Shown here in pieces: positions 6,291 through 12,784 of a stretch of 12,784 nt of DNA. The stretch lies in NCBI GenBank assembly GCA_900547975.1, contig URIX01000048.1, positions 1 through 12,784 on the forward strand, given 5' to 3'. The DNA comes from an uncultured Eubacteriales bacterium (GTDB lineage: Bacteria > Bacillota > Clostridia > Christensenellales > CAG-917). The notes below the pieces were generated by a model, which saw only the letters and a program-made list of their open reading frames with translations, made no database searches and was not told the DNA's origin. Every line of letters starts with the position of its first letter. Within the stretch, counting starts at the first letter, position 1. Made by a program: the position numbers and the translations under genes.

Positions 6291-8459
6291 ATGTTGGAAC
6301 TTCTCGCACCCGCAGGGGATACGGAAGCGTTTGACGTTGCGATAGAGAGCGGCGCGGACGCGGTATACCTCGGACTTGACAACTTCAATGCGCGTATGAA
6401 AGCGCAAAATTTCGATTGCGACAGTATTGCCGATGTCGTTTCGCGCGCCCATTTTTACGGCGTGAAAGTTTACGTCACCGTCAACACGATTTTGCAAAAC
6501 GACGAGTTTAGCGACCTGATATCGCTTGTTAAAGCGGCGGTTGATGCAAAAGTAGACGCGTTTTTGGTGCAGGACCTCGGTGTATGCAAGGTGCTTAAAG
6601 AGTGCTTCGAGGGGATTGTGCTTCACGCAAGCACGCAACTCGGAGTGCACAACCTTCTCGGTGCGAAGATGTGCGAAGAAGCGGGATTTTCGAGAGTTGT
6701 GCTGTCGAGAGAAACCAAACTCGAAGACATAAAAGAGATAAAGCAAAACACAAATCTCGAAATAGAATATTTCGTGCAAGGCGCGCTGTGCGTGGCGTTT
6801 TCGGGCAACTGTTATCTTTCGTCAAAGGAACAGGGCGCAAGCGGAAACAGAGGACTTTGCAAGCAACTTTGTCGTTTGCCATACCGTGCGGAAGTGGGTG
6901 GAAAAACCTACGACGGCTACCTTTTGAGCGCAAGGGATTTGTGCCTTTACTCGTCGATTAAACAACTTGCCGAGGCGGGCGTATGCTCTTTCAAAATCGA
7001 AGGCAGATTGAGAAGAAAAGGCTACGTCGCGTGCGCCGTGCAAGCGTACAGAAAGGCGATTGACGAAGCGGAAAACGGCAAGAATCCCGTTCTCGACGAC
7101 AAGACGAAAACTATGCTGAAAATCGCTTTTTCAAGAGGCGAATATCTTGAAAGAGCGTATCTCGACGACGGCACGCCGAAAGTCATCGAAAAGAGATTCA
7201 ACAACCATACGGGCATAAAAATCGGCGCGGTGCGAAGCGTAAAGGACTTCGGAAAGGACGGACTTTTCGAGATTACCGTTGCGACGAAATATCCGCTTGA
7301 AAAGGGCGACGGTCTCAAATTTTTCGACGGCGACAAAGAAAAGGCGAGTTTGGGCATAGGCGAAGCGAAGCCGTGCGGAAGCGGCGCGTACTCGTTCGTC
7401 ACCAAAACGAAAGTTAAGGTCGGTTGGCAAGTAAATCTCATTCTCGACGCAAAAGCGGACGAAGAACTGTTGCGGGCAAAGCGTTACGTTCCGATAAAAC
7501 TCGAAGTCGAGGCAATGGAAGGTCAACCGCTTGCTATTAAGGCGATATACGAAAAGGACGATTGCAAATGCGAAGCGCAAAAGCGCACCGAGCAAGTGCT
7601 CGAAAAGGCGAAGAACGCGCCTATGAGCGCAAACGACGTGGCGGCGGCTTGCTCGAAAGTGGGTGACAGCGGTTTTTGCGTGACCACTTGCCGAGTGAAC
7701 ACCGACGGCGTGTTCGTTGCAAAGTCGGTTGTGAACGCTCTGCGCCGCGAAGTGCTTGCCGAGTTGAAAGAGAAAATCATATTATCAAATGCACCCGAAA
7801 AAGTTGCGTTCGACAAGGATAAAGCGGACGAATTGCTTTCCGTTCTCGACGACGTAAAAGAGGTCGAGGCAAAACAAGTAAGGGTTGTGAAAAGCGAAAA
7901 AATCAAAAGCGTGCTTTTGAGGGCAAACGAAACGTTTTTGCTCAAACCCGACGTTTATTCGGCGCAAAGCATACAACGAACGCTCGATTTGTTGGATTTG
8001 AGCGTTGATAACGTCGTTCTCGATTTGCCGATACTTGCAAACGGCAAGGACTTGAAAGTGCTTGAAAAATCCGTTGCGGAAAGCGGAATAAAACGCCTTG
8101 CGAGCGAAAATATATACGGTCTGTACTTTGCAAAGCAAGGCTATGAAGTGATTGCGGGCGAGGGACATAACATTGCCAACGTCTTTGCGGTGCGAGAGGC
8201 AAAAGCACTCGGCGCAAGCGCGTATATACCGTCGTGCGAGTATAAGGACTTTCCCGCGTGCGACGACGTCGAGCGCATTGCCGCGGACGAGGACATACCG
8301 CTTATGACGTTTGCACATTGTCCGTACAAAACGATTTTCGAGTGCGAGTGCAAGGATTGCGCATACAAGCCCGACCTCGTGCTTGAAAGGGAAAAAAGAA
8401 AATACGCCGTGCGCAGAGTGCGACTTTCTTCTTGCCGATTTGAAATGTATCCGCTGTGA
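6291..8459 (+). CDS. U32 family protein, RlhA-like (RNA hydroxylation or 'collagenase-like peptidase')
   Basis: A 722-residue protein beginning LLAPAGD, the usual opening of the U32 family, so the ATG at 6291 is secure. U32 proteins were named peptidases, but E. coli RlhA hydroxylates C2501 of 23S rRNA and TrhP hydroxylates tRNA U34, both depending on iron-sulfur cysteines. The matching cysteines here are Cys167, Cys174, Cys190 and Cys194 in the stretch ending GNRGLCKQLCRLPY. FKIEGRLRRKGYV follows at about 225. After a beta-rich middle (about 285-400) comes a region of the DUF3656 type (about 375-500) found in RlhA and large clostridial U32 proteins. The C-terminus has a second cysteine set (677, 685, 687, 690 and 715) ending in SSCRFEMY. 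Length and layout favour an RlhA-like role over TrhP. Its partner rlmA is divergent. RNA target not proven. Confidence 0.85.
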   Translation: MLELLAPAGDTEAFDVAIESGADAVYLGLDNFNARMKAQNFDCDSIADVVSRAHFYGVKVYVTVNTILQNDEFSDLISLVKAAVDAKVDAFLVQDLGVCKVLKECFEGIVLHASTQLGVHNLLGAKMCEEAGFSRVVLSRETKLEDIKEIKQNTNLEIEYFVQGALCVAFSGNCYLSSKEQGASGNRGLCKQLCRLPYRAEVGGKTYDGYLLSARDLCLYSSIKQLAEAGVCSFKIEGRLRRKGYVACAVQAYRKAIDEAENGKNPVLDDKTKTMLKIAFSRGEYLERAYLDDGTPKVIEKRFNNHTGIKIGAVRSVKDFGKDGLFEITVATKYPLEKGDGLKFFDGDKEKASLGIGEAKPCGSGAYSFVTKTKVKVGWQVNLILDAKADEELLRAKRYVPIKLEVEAMEGQPLAIKAIYEKDDCKCEAQKRTEQVLEKAKNAPMSANDVAAACSKVGDSGFCVTTCRVNTDGVFVAKSVVNALRREVLAELKEKIILSNAPEKVAFDKDKADELLSVLDDVKEVEAKQVRVVKSEKIKSVLLRANETFLLKPDVYSAQSIQRTLDLLDLSVDNVVLDLPILANGKDLKVLEKSVAESGIKRLASENIYGLYFAKQGYEVIAGEGHNIANVFAVREAKALGASAYIPSCEYKDFPACDDVERIAADEDIPLMTFAHCPYKTIFECECKDCAYKPDLVLEREKRKYAVRRVRLSSCRFEMYPL

Positions 8460-8501
8460 GCGAATACGAGCAAATTATATCCGGAATAATGAAATTATGA
8501 C

Positions 8502-8530
8502 TTGTCAAAATCAAAGCGTTGTGCTAATAT
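8502..8530 (+). promoter_or_regulatory. Ferredoxin promoter
   Basis: TTGTCA (8502-8507) and TAATAT (8525-8530) are 17 bp apart, with TGC just before the -10 box as an extended -10. An overlapping TATAAT at 8528-8533 is the alternative -10 but would give a 20-bp spacer. AAGGAG (8559-8564) is the ribosome binding site in the leader. Confidence 0.65.
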
Positions 8531-8572
8531 AATTGCAAGCGAAAGCGAATATATTTGTAAGGAGATAAAACT

Positions 8573-8743
8573 ATGCCCAGAGTTATCAGCGATGAGTGCA
8601 TCCAATGCGGTGCTTGCGCAGATACTTGCCCCGTCGGCGCAATCGCAGAAGGCGACAGCAAATACGTTGTCGATCCCGAGCAATGCATCGATTGCGGCGC
8701 GTGTGAAGACGGCTGCCCCGTCGGCGCAATCAAGGAAGCGTAA
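8573..8743 (+). CDS. Clostridial-type 2[4Fe-4S] ferredoxin
   Basis: A 56-residue small electron carrier of the cytosol, the normal size for clostridial ferredoxins. Two near-identical halves each carry CxxCxxCxxxCP: cysteines 9, 12, 15 and 19 in the first half, and 38, 41, 44 and 48 in the second. Each half ends in CPVGAI, showing the internal duplication. Each cluster is bound by three cysteines of one half plus the last of the other. The ATG at 8573 has AAGGAG 8 nt upstream, and the gene has its own promoter and a strong terminator. It would serve low-potential enzymes such as pyruvate:ferredoxin oxidoreductase or hydrogenase elsewhere. It could also donate electrons to the radical SAM maturase in this window, but that link is only inference. 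Confidence 0.95.
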   Translation: MPRVISDECIQCGACADTCPVGAIAEGDSKYVVDPEQCIDCGACEDGCPVGAIKEA

Positions 8744-8760
8744 TTAGCAACAAAGATCAA

Positions 8761-8795
8761 ATAAAAAACGGTGCGATTGTCGCACCGTTTTTTAT
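8761..8795. terminator. Strong bidirectional terminator after ferredoxin
   Basis: ATAAAAAACGGTGCGA (8761-8776) and its exact complement (8780-8795) form a 16-bp perfect stem around a TTG loop, with T runs on both strands. It ends the ferredoxin transcript and can also end the XRE gene from the other side. Confidence 0.92.
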
Positions 8796-8832
8796 TGCCG
8801 AAAAGTAGATTTTGAAAAGTGTATATTTACCG

Positions 8833-9048
8833 TCATTTTTTGTTGCCGAACTCGTCTTCCAGTTCGAGCAGATAATCCGCGCTGACGTTGAAGAATCGCG
8901 CAATGGAAACAAGGGCTGAAGAAGTCGGCTCTGTTTTGCCGAGTTCCCATTTTGCAATGGCAGACTGACTTACTTGCAACGCTCTTGCAAGTTCGTACTG
9001 GCTCATATCTTGCGATTCTCTCAAATCTTTTATGATGTCTTTGAACAT
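8833..9048 (-). CDS. Small XRE-family helix-turn-helix repressor
   Basis: A 71-residue protein that is almost only a Cro/C1-type HTH domain (about residues 3-62). SQYELARALQVSQSAIAKWELG (16-37) contains helices 2 and 3, and FFNVSADYLLEL near 52-63 is the usual C-terminal signature. No extra domain for ligand binding or proteolysis is present, so it probably acts as a DNA-binding dimer. It is divergent from the lipoprotein gene, and the intergenic region has three AAGT-N8-ACTT palindromes that are its likely sites. The ATG at 9048 is preferred; a TTG at 9054 would add two residues and sits 8 nt after AAGG, so it is a real alternative. The operator nearest its start suggests self-regulation. 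I could not pick out its own promoter with confidence. Confidence 0.9.
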   Translation of the reverse strand: MFKDIIKDLRESQDMSQYELARALQVSQSAIAKWELGKTEPTSSALVSIARFFNVSADYLLELEDEFGNKK

Positions 9049-9068
9049 AAACAAAGAATACCTTAATT

Positions 9069-9084
9069 AAGTATTTTTGTACTT
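9069..9084. promoter_or_regulatory. Operator O1 (AAGT-N8-ACTT)
   Basis: AAGTATTTTTGTACTT is a 16-bp inverted repeat. It overlaps the first two bases of the lipoprotein -35 box and lies closest to the XRE start codon. A further palindrome, CTTAATTAAG at 9062-9071, overlaps its left edge. Confidence 0.65.
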
Positions 9085-9111
9085 GACAAGTCTAAAAAGA
9101 CTTAATATAAT
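9083..9111 (+). promoter_or_regulatory. Consensus promoter of the lipoprotein gene
   Basis: Perfect TTGACA (9083-9088), 17-bp spacer, perfect TATAAT (9106-9111). The predicted start is near 9118, where operator O3 begins. Such a strong promoter packed with operators implies tight repression. Confidence 0.85.
9088..9103. promoter_or_regulatory. Operator O2 (AAGT-N8-ACTT)
   Basis: AAGTCTAAAAAGACTT is a 16-bp palindrome (AAGTCT/AGACTT) filling the spacer between the -35 and -10 boxes. It starts 19 bp after the start of O1. Confidence 0.75.
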
Positions 9112-9117
9112 TATTGC

Positions 9118-9133
9118 AAGTACAAATGTACTT
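9118..9133. promoter_or_regulatory. Operator O3 (AAGT-N8-ACTT)
   Basis: AAGTACAAATGTACTT is a 16-bp palindrome (AAGTACA/TGTACTT) at the predicted transcription start of the lipoprotein gene, 30 bp after the start of O2. Confidence 0.75.
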
Positions 9134-9163
9134 AAACTTTGTTTATACATTGGAGGAAAGAAG

Positions 9164-9688
9164 ATGAGGCAAAAGAAAACGCTCGTTTTTGTTGTTGCAA
9201 TCGTTTTGATGTGTATGATGTCTGTTGTTCAACTTACCGCTTGCGATGAAAACAGTGACAATAGCAATGCTAATAATGTTGTTGAATATCAGGAAGTACA
9301 ATTAACTGTATCTAATTTTTTTGATTATTTTATCCCTAATACAGTATCAACGCTTATTTCGACATCGAGAGACCCGTATGTTAGCAGTATATATTATGCA
9401 AAGTACAGAGTTGACTATAATATTAAATGCAAGTATTCAAAAGCAATATGCGAAAATGTTTCTATTGAATTTAAGGTAGATACCGATACATATAAAGATA
9501 GCGATGGAAATTCTCAAAAATATGATATAACGAAGACAATGCAACTAACCGATGACGGAAAAGGCGACATATCCTATAATTATACAGATATGTATATGCC
9601 AAGTGTGTATCAAAGTGAGGGCGGGATTGTCTTAAATAAGAGTACGCTATCTAATGTTTCGGGTACAATAAAGATTCCTAAAAATTAA
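9164..9688 (+). CDS. Small orphan lipoprotein, controlled by the XRE repressor
   Basis: I do not recognise this 174-residue protein. Residues 1-26 are a lipoprotein signal (RQKK, hydrophobic core, LTAC), with Cys27 as the lipidated residue. An Asp/Asn/Ser-rich linker follows (28-38), then a beta-strand-like region rich in Thr, Ser, Val and Tyr with only two further cysteines (89 and 96). It should be anchored on the outer face of the cytoplasmic membrane. GGAGG lies about 7-8 nt before the ATG at 9164. Base and codon use differ from the neighbours: many AT-ending codons such as AAT, TAT and ATA, where the flanking genes prefer GC-rich forms. This hints at transfer or fast evolution. It is divergent from the XRE gene and convergent with clpB. 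No function can be assigned from sequence. Confidence 0.85.
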   Translation: MRQKKTLVFVVAIVLMCMMSVVQLTACDENSDNSNANNVVEYQEVQLTVSNFFDYFIPNTVSTLISTSRDPYVSSIYYAKYRVDYNIKCKYSKAICENVSIEFKVDTDTYKDSDGNSQKYDITKTMQLTDDGKGDISYNYTDMYMPSVYQSEGGIVLNKSTLSNVSGTIKIPKN

Positions 9689-9729
9689 AAAAGAGGCGAC
9701 GGACTTTGAGTCCGCCGCTTCTCTTTTAT
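9687..9729. terminator. Bidirectional terminator between the lipoprotein gene and clpB
   Basis: AAAAGAGGCGACGGACT and AGTCCGCCGCTTCTCTTTT pair around a TTG loop with two small mismatches, with T-rich tails on both strands. A second hairpin, TGCCGC-CGAAA-GCGGCA (9758-9774), lies closer to the clpB stop but has no T run. Confidence 0.8.
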
Positions 9730-9780
9730 AGGGAAAATTATGAGGGGTTTTAGTTTGTGCCGCCGAAAGCGGCAAGGGGA

Positions 9781-12369
9781 TTAGTGCTTGGACGAAACGG
9801 TGATTTCGCCGTCTTTTGCGTCCACGACAATCGTGTCGCCCTCGTCCATATTGCCTTGCAGGATTGCTCTTGCAACTTTGGTTTCGACGTTGCTTTCGAT
9901 GTAACGCTTCAAGGGTCTTGCGCCGAAGGTCACGTCGTAGCCGCCGTCAACGATGAGGTCTTTTGCCGCTTGCGTAACTTCGAGTTTGAGGTTTTGCTTG
10001 TCAAGCCTCGATTCGAGTTTTTTGAGCATTATATCGATAATCTTGTACACGCTTTCTCTCGAAAGAGGCGTGAACAACACGGTGTCGTCAAGTCTGTTGA
10101 GAAACTCGGGGCGGAAGGTTTGTTTGAGCAGTTTGTCGATTTGCTCTTTCGCCTCGTCCGTGATGTTGCCGTCCTTGTCGATGTTGTCGAGGATTATGCC
10201 GCTGCCGAGGTTCGAGGTGAGAATGATTATCGTATTCTTGAAGTTGACCGTTCTGCCTTGGCTGTCGGTGATTCTGCCGTCGTCAAGCACTTGAAGCAAG
10301 ATGTTGAACACATCGGGGTGTGCTTTTTCGATTTCGTCGAACAAAACGACAGAGTAGGGTTTTCTTCTCACGGCTTCGGTGAGTTGTCCGCCTTCGTCGT
10401 ATCCGACGTATCCCGGAGGTGCGCCTATAAGACGAGATACGCTGAATTTTTCCATATATTCCGTCATATCGATACGCACGATGTTGCGCTCGTCGTCAAA
10501 CAGATAGGACGCAAGAGTCTTTGCAAGTTCGGTCTTGCCAACGCCCGTCGGGCCGAGGAACAAGAATGAGCCGATAGGTCTGTTTTCGTCGGATATGCCC
10601 GCACGAGAACGAAGCACCGCTTCGCTCACCGCGTCAACCGCTTCGTTTTGTCCGATGACTCTCTTGTGAAGTTCGTCGGAAAGGTGAAGCAGTTTTTCCT
10701 TTTCGCTTTCCATAAGTTTGGTTACGGGGATGCCCGTCCACTTTGCCACTATCTTTGCGATTTCGTCCGCGGTCACTTCGTCACGAAGCAGGGAAGTGCC
10801 TTTTGCGGATTTCTTTTCCGCTTCTTCCAGTTTCTTGGTGAGTGCGGGCAGTTCGCCGTATTGAAGTTGCGCCGCCTTACCGTAGTCGCTGTTGCGCTTT
10901 GCTTCCTCGATTTGAAGATTTATGCGGTCGATTTCGGCTTTGGTGTCTTGCACGCTGTTGATTTCCTTCTTCTCGTTGTCCCATTGCGCTTTCATTGCGT
11001 TGAATTGGTCGTGAAGTTCGGCAAGTTCTTTCTTTATGGATTCGCGACGGTCAACGGACAGTTTGTCGGTTTCCTTTTCAAGAGCCATTTCCTCGATTTC
11101 CAGTTGCATAATCTTACGGCTGATGACGTCCATTTCGGTGGGCATACTGTCGATTTCCGTTCTTATCATCGCGCACGCCTCGTCCACGAGGTCGATTGCC
11201 TTGTCTGGCAGAAATCTGTCGGTGATGTATCTGTCCGAAAGCGTTGCCGCCGCAACGAGCGCTTGGTCGTGTATACGCACGCCGTGGAAGATTTCGTATC
11301 TTTCTTTCAACCCACGCAGTATCGCAATCGTGTCCTCAACCGTCGGTTCGTTGACCATAACGGGTTGAAAACGTCTTTCGAGCGCAGGGTCTTTTTCGAT
11401 GTATTTGCGGTATTCGTCAAGCGTGGTCGCGCCGATACAATGCAATTCGCCTCTTGCAAGCATAGGCTTCAAAAGGTTGCCTGCGTCCATACTGCCTTCG
11501 GTTTTACCCGCGCCGACGATGGTGTGAAGTTCGTCGATGAACAGAAGCATTCTGCCGTTTTGCTTCTTGATTTCGGTGAGAACGGCTTTGAGTCTTTCCT
11601 CAAATTCGCCTCTGTATTTCGCGCCGGCGATAAGCGCGCCCATATCGAGCGCAAAGATGTGTTTGTCTTTGAGCCCTTCGGGAACGTCGCCTCTGACGAT
11701 ACGTTGCGCAAGTCCTTCCGCGATTGCCGTCTTACCAACGCCCGCTTCACCGATGAGAACGGGGTTGTTCTTGGTTTTTCTCGAAAGAATACGGATTACG
11801 TTTCTTATCTCGTCGTCACGACCGATGACGGGGTCGAGTTGTCCGCGAGCGGCTCTTTCGACCATATCGTGACCGTATTTGTTGAGCACGTCATAAGTGT
11901 CTTCGGGGCTGTCGCTCGTCACTTTCGAGGTTTTAACTTGCGAAAGTGCGTTCATAAAGTCCTTTTTGTTGAGTTTGCACTTTGCGAACACTGCTTTGAG
12001 GGCAGGGGTGGGATTGTCGAGAATCGCCGCGAATATATGTTCGACGCTCACGAAGTCGTCGCCTTGTTTCTTTGCGTCTTTCTCGGCTTGTGAGAGCATA
12101 AGCGAGCAGTCTTGTGACAAGTACACTTCGCCTGCGCCGTTGCCCGTTACGGACGGCATTTGAGAAAGAATCCTATCGATTTCTCTCAAAAGTTGAGGTG
12201 CGTCCGCGCCGCATTTGGTGACGAGTTTGGGTATCAAACCTTCATCGTCGTTGAGCAGTGCGTAAGCAACGTGTTCCTTGCAAATTTGTTGTTGATGTCT
12301 CTCAAGAGCAAGGTTCTGAGCGGCATTTATAGCGTCAAGCGCTTTTTTCGTAAATTTGTTGGTGTCCAT
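9781..12369 (-). CDS. clpB: ATP-dependent protein disaggregase ClpB
   Basis: This cytosolic hexameric AAA+ chaperone works with DnaK/DnaJ/GrpE to pull proteins out of aggregates. It is full length at 862 residues. The N domain covers about 1-145. NBD1 has Walker A GEAGVGKT (207-214), the pore loop KYRGEFEER (251-259) and Walker B LLFIDE (275-280). The coiled-coil middle domain at about 405-525 marks ClpB rather than ClpC, ClpA or ClpE. NBD2 has Walker A GPTGVGKT (606-613), the pore loop GYVGYDEGG (653-661), Walker B VVLFDE (674-679) and sensor-2 GARPLKR (816-822). The ATG at 12369 has AAAGGAGGT (12385-12377) upstream. It is a single gene with its own promoter, CIRCE operator and terminator. 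No key residue is missing. Confidence 0.98.
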   Translation of the reverse strand: MDTNKFTKKALDAINAAQNLALERHQQQICKEHVAYALLNDDEGLIPKLVTKCGADAPQLLREIDRILSQMPSVTGNGAGEVYLSQDCSLMLSQAEKDAKKQGDDFVSVEHIFAAILDNPTPALKAVFAKCKLNKKDFMNALSQVKTSKVTSDSPEDTYDVLNKYGHDMVERAARGQLDPVIGRDDEIRNVIRILSRKTKNNPVLIGEAGVGKTAIAEGLAQRIVRGDVPEGLKDKHIFALDMGALIAGAKYRGEFEERLKAVLTEIKKQNGRMLLFIDELHTIVGAGKTEGSMDAGNLLKPMLARGELHCIGATTLDEYRKYIEKDPALERRFQPVMVNEPTVEDTIAILRGLKERYEIFHGVRIHDQALVAAATLSDRYITDRFLPDKAIDLVDEACAMIRTEIDSMPTEMDVISRKIMQLEIEEMALEKETDKLSVDRRESIKKELAELHDQFNAMKAQWDNEKKEINSVQDTKAEIDRINLQIEEAKRNSDYGKAAQLQYGELPALTKKLEEAEKKSAKGTSLLRDEVTADEIAKIVAKWTGIPVTKLMESEKEKLLHLSDELHKRVIGQNEAVDAVSEAVLRSRAGISDENRPIGSFLFLGPTGVGKTELAKTLASYLFDDERNIVRIDMTEYMEKFSVSRLIGAPPGYVGYDEGGQLTEAVRRKPYSVVLFDEIEKAHPDVFNILLQVLDDGRITDSQGRTVNFKNTIIILTSNLGSGIILDNIDKDGNITDEAKEQIDKLLKQTFRPEFLNRLDDTVLFTPLSRESVYKIIDIMLKKLESRLDKQNLKLEVTQAAKDLIVDGGYDVTFGARPLKRYIESNVETKVARAILQGNMDEGDTIVVDAKDGEITVSSKH

Positions 12370-12477
12370 AGTTCATACCTCCTTTGAAATATGTTCCGTG
12401 TCGTGCCGCCGTCAAACGCTTTTGTTGCCGCTCTCGCCGTTTCGCTTGCGACCTTTGGCAATCTTTCCGTTTGATTG

Positions 12478-12504
12478 TTAGCACTCTTTATCTTCGATCG
12501 CTAA
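12478..12504 (-). promoter_or_regulatory. CIRCE operator (HrcA) of clpB
   Basis: On the minus strand TTAGCGATC-N9-GAGTGCTAA. The known CIRCE consensus is TTAGCACTC-N9-GAGTGCTAA, so one half-site is perfect and the other matches 7 of 9. It starts inside the last base of the -10 box, where bound HrcA would block transcription. About 108 nt separate it from the clpB start codon. Confidence 0.88.
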
Positions 12505-12531
12505 TTATAGCACCAAATTTTGCATTGTCAA
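12504..12531 (-). promoter_or_regulatory. clpB promoter
   Basis: On the minus strand a perfect TTGACA (12531-12526), a 16-bp spacer ending in TGC (extended -10), and a perfect TATAAT (12509-12504), directly followed by CIRCE. This is the classic vegetative-sigma promoter held by HrcA. I see no CtsR-type direct repeat. Confidence 0.88.
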
Positions 12532-12559
12532 TATATTCTGCACAAATTTTTCATAATTT

Positions 12560-12784
12560 TTTCAAAGGAATATCACTTATTAACGGAATGTGTAATTTCG
12601 AAGACGGAATCGGAGCCGCAACGGCGGCGACCGTAGCGAGCGTCGAGCTTGACGGATAGTACAAGTGAACGGGCGAGTGTGGATTTTTTTCGCCCGTGAA
12701 CGAGTGACATAACAAAGGGACGATACCTTTCTATGCGAGCACCGAGTGTTGCCCCACGCGAAGCGGACGCCGTGGGTTCCCTCA
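12560..12784. other. Non-coding right edge, probable dispersed-repeat DNA
   Basis: No gene is recognised. Inverted repeats are ACGGGCGA (12669-12676) with TCGCCCGT (12690-12697), with a T-run in the loop, and CCCACG (12753-12758) with CGTGGG (12771-12776). The words GTGAACG and GAGTG occur twice (around 12665-12680 and 12697-12706). Short open frames exist on both strands without ribosome binding sites or domains. The stretch runs off the window edge. Confidence 0.35.

Noticed and set aside
6204..6779. Upstream extension of the rlmA frame
   Set aside because: It runs through two promoters and the start of the U32 gene. The true N-terminus is set by the zinc-finger start of the family at 6203.
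8833..9688. Type II toxin-antitoxin pair
   Set aside because: The genes are divergent rather than an operon, and the partner is a lipobox lipoprotein rather than a small cytosolic toxin.
9757..12093. Two long plus-strand open frames opposite clpB (9757-10569 and 10648-12093)
   Set aside because: ClpB is full length and conserved on the other strand. The mirrored frames arise from its codon bias and lack any start signal.
12384..12659. Plus-strand open frame upstream of clpB
   Set aside because: It covers the clpB leader, CIRCE and promoter, starts at a weak codon without a ribosome binding site, and has no domain.

Overview
The window looks like a chromosomal segment of a strict anaerobe from the Bacillota (Clostridia-like). 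Supporting signs are a clostridial 2[4Fe-4S] ferredoxin, an anaerobic sulfatase-maturase-type radical SAM enzyme, a U32 protein with iron-sulfur cysteines, clpB under a CIRCE (HrcA) operator, sigma-A type promoters, Gram-positive-style Shine-Dalgarno sites and a lipobox lipoprotein. No species can be named from the sequence alone. Most genes have moderate GC content, but one small gene at 9164-9688 is clearly AT-rich.

Layout. 1-265: an unassigned structured stretch ending in a strong bidirectional hairpin terminator. 266-868 (-): thiamine pyrophosphokinase. 999-1925 (+): alpha/beta hydrolase of the monoacylglycerol lipase type. 1984-2955 (+): P1-family (DmpA/BapA-like) self-processing aminopeptidase. 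2952-3140: a cluster of small hairpins separated by GATATC/ATGATAT words. 3237-4358 (+): radical SAM/SPASM maturase. 4537-5319 (-): GtrA-family membrane protein with a cysteine-rich tail. 5391-6203 (-): RlmA-type 23S rRNA guanine methyltransferase. 6291-8459 (+): U32/RlhA-like protein. 8573-8743 (+): small ferredoxin. 8833-9048 (-): XRE-type repressor, divergent from 9164-9688 (+), a small orphan lipoprotein. 9781-12369 (-): ClpB disaggregase. 12370-12784: the clpB leader, CIRCE and promoter, then an unassigned stretch that looks like dispersed-repeat DNA.

How the genes relate. Most are single-gene units with their own promoter and terminator, and no multi-gene pathway is evident. Three housekeeping genes (thiN, rlmA and the U32 gene) share a promoter design in which an extended -10 element (TGC plus TATAAT, TACACT or TATACT) lies exactly 6 nt before the ATG, which predicts leaderless mRNAs. 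The best candidate for a self-contained regulatory module is the divergent XRE/lipoprotein pair. Its 115-bp intergenic region carries a perfect TTGACA-17-TATAAT promoter covered by three 16-bp operators of the form AAGT-N8-ACTT. rlmA and the U32 gene, both probably rRNA or tRNA modification genes, are divergent with back-to-back leaderless promoters.

I found no CRISPR array, IS element, prophage, tRNA or rRNA gene.
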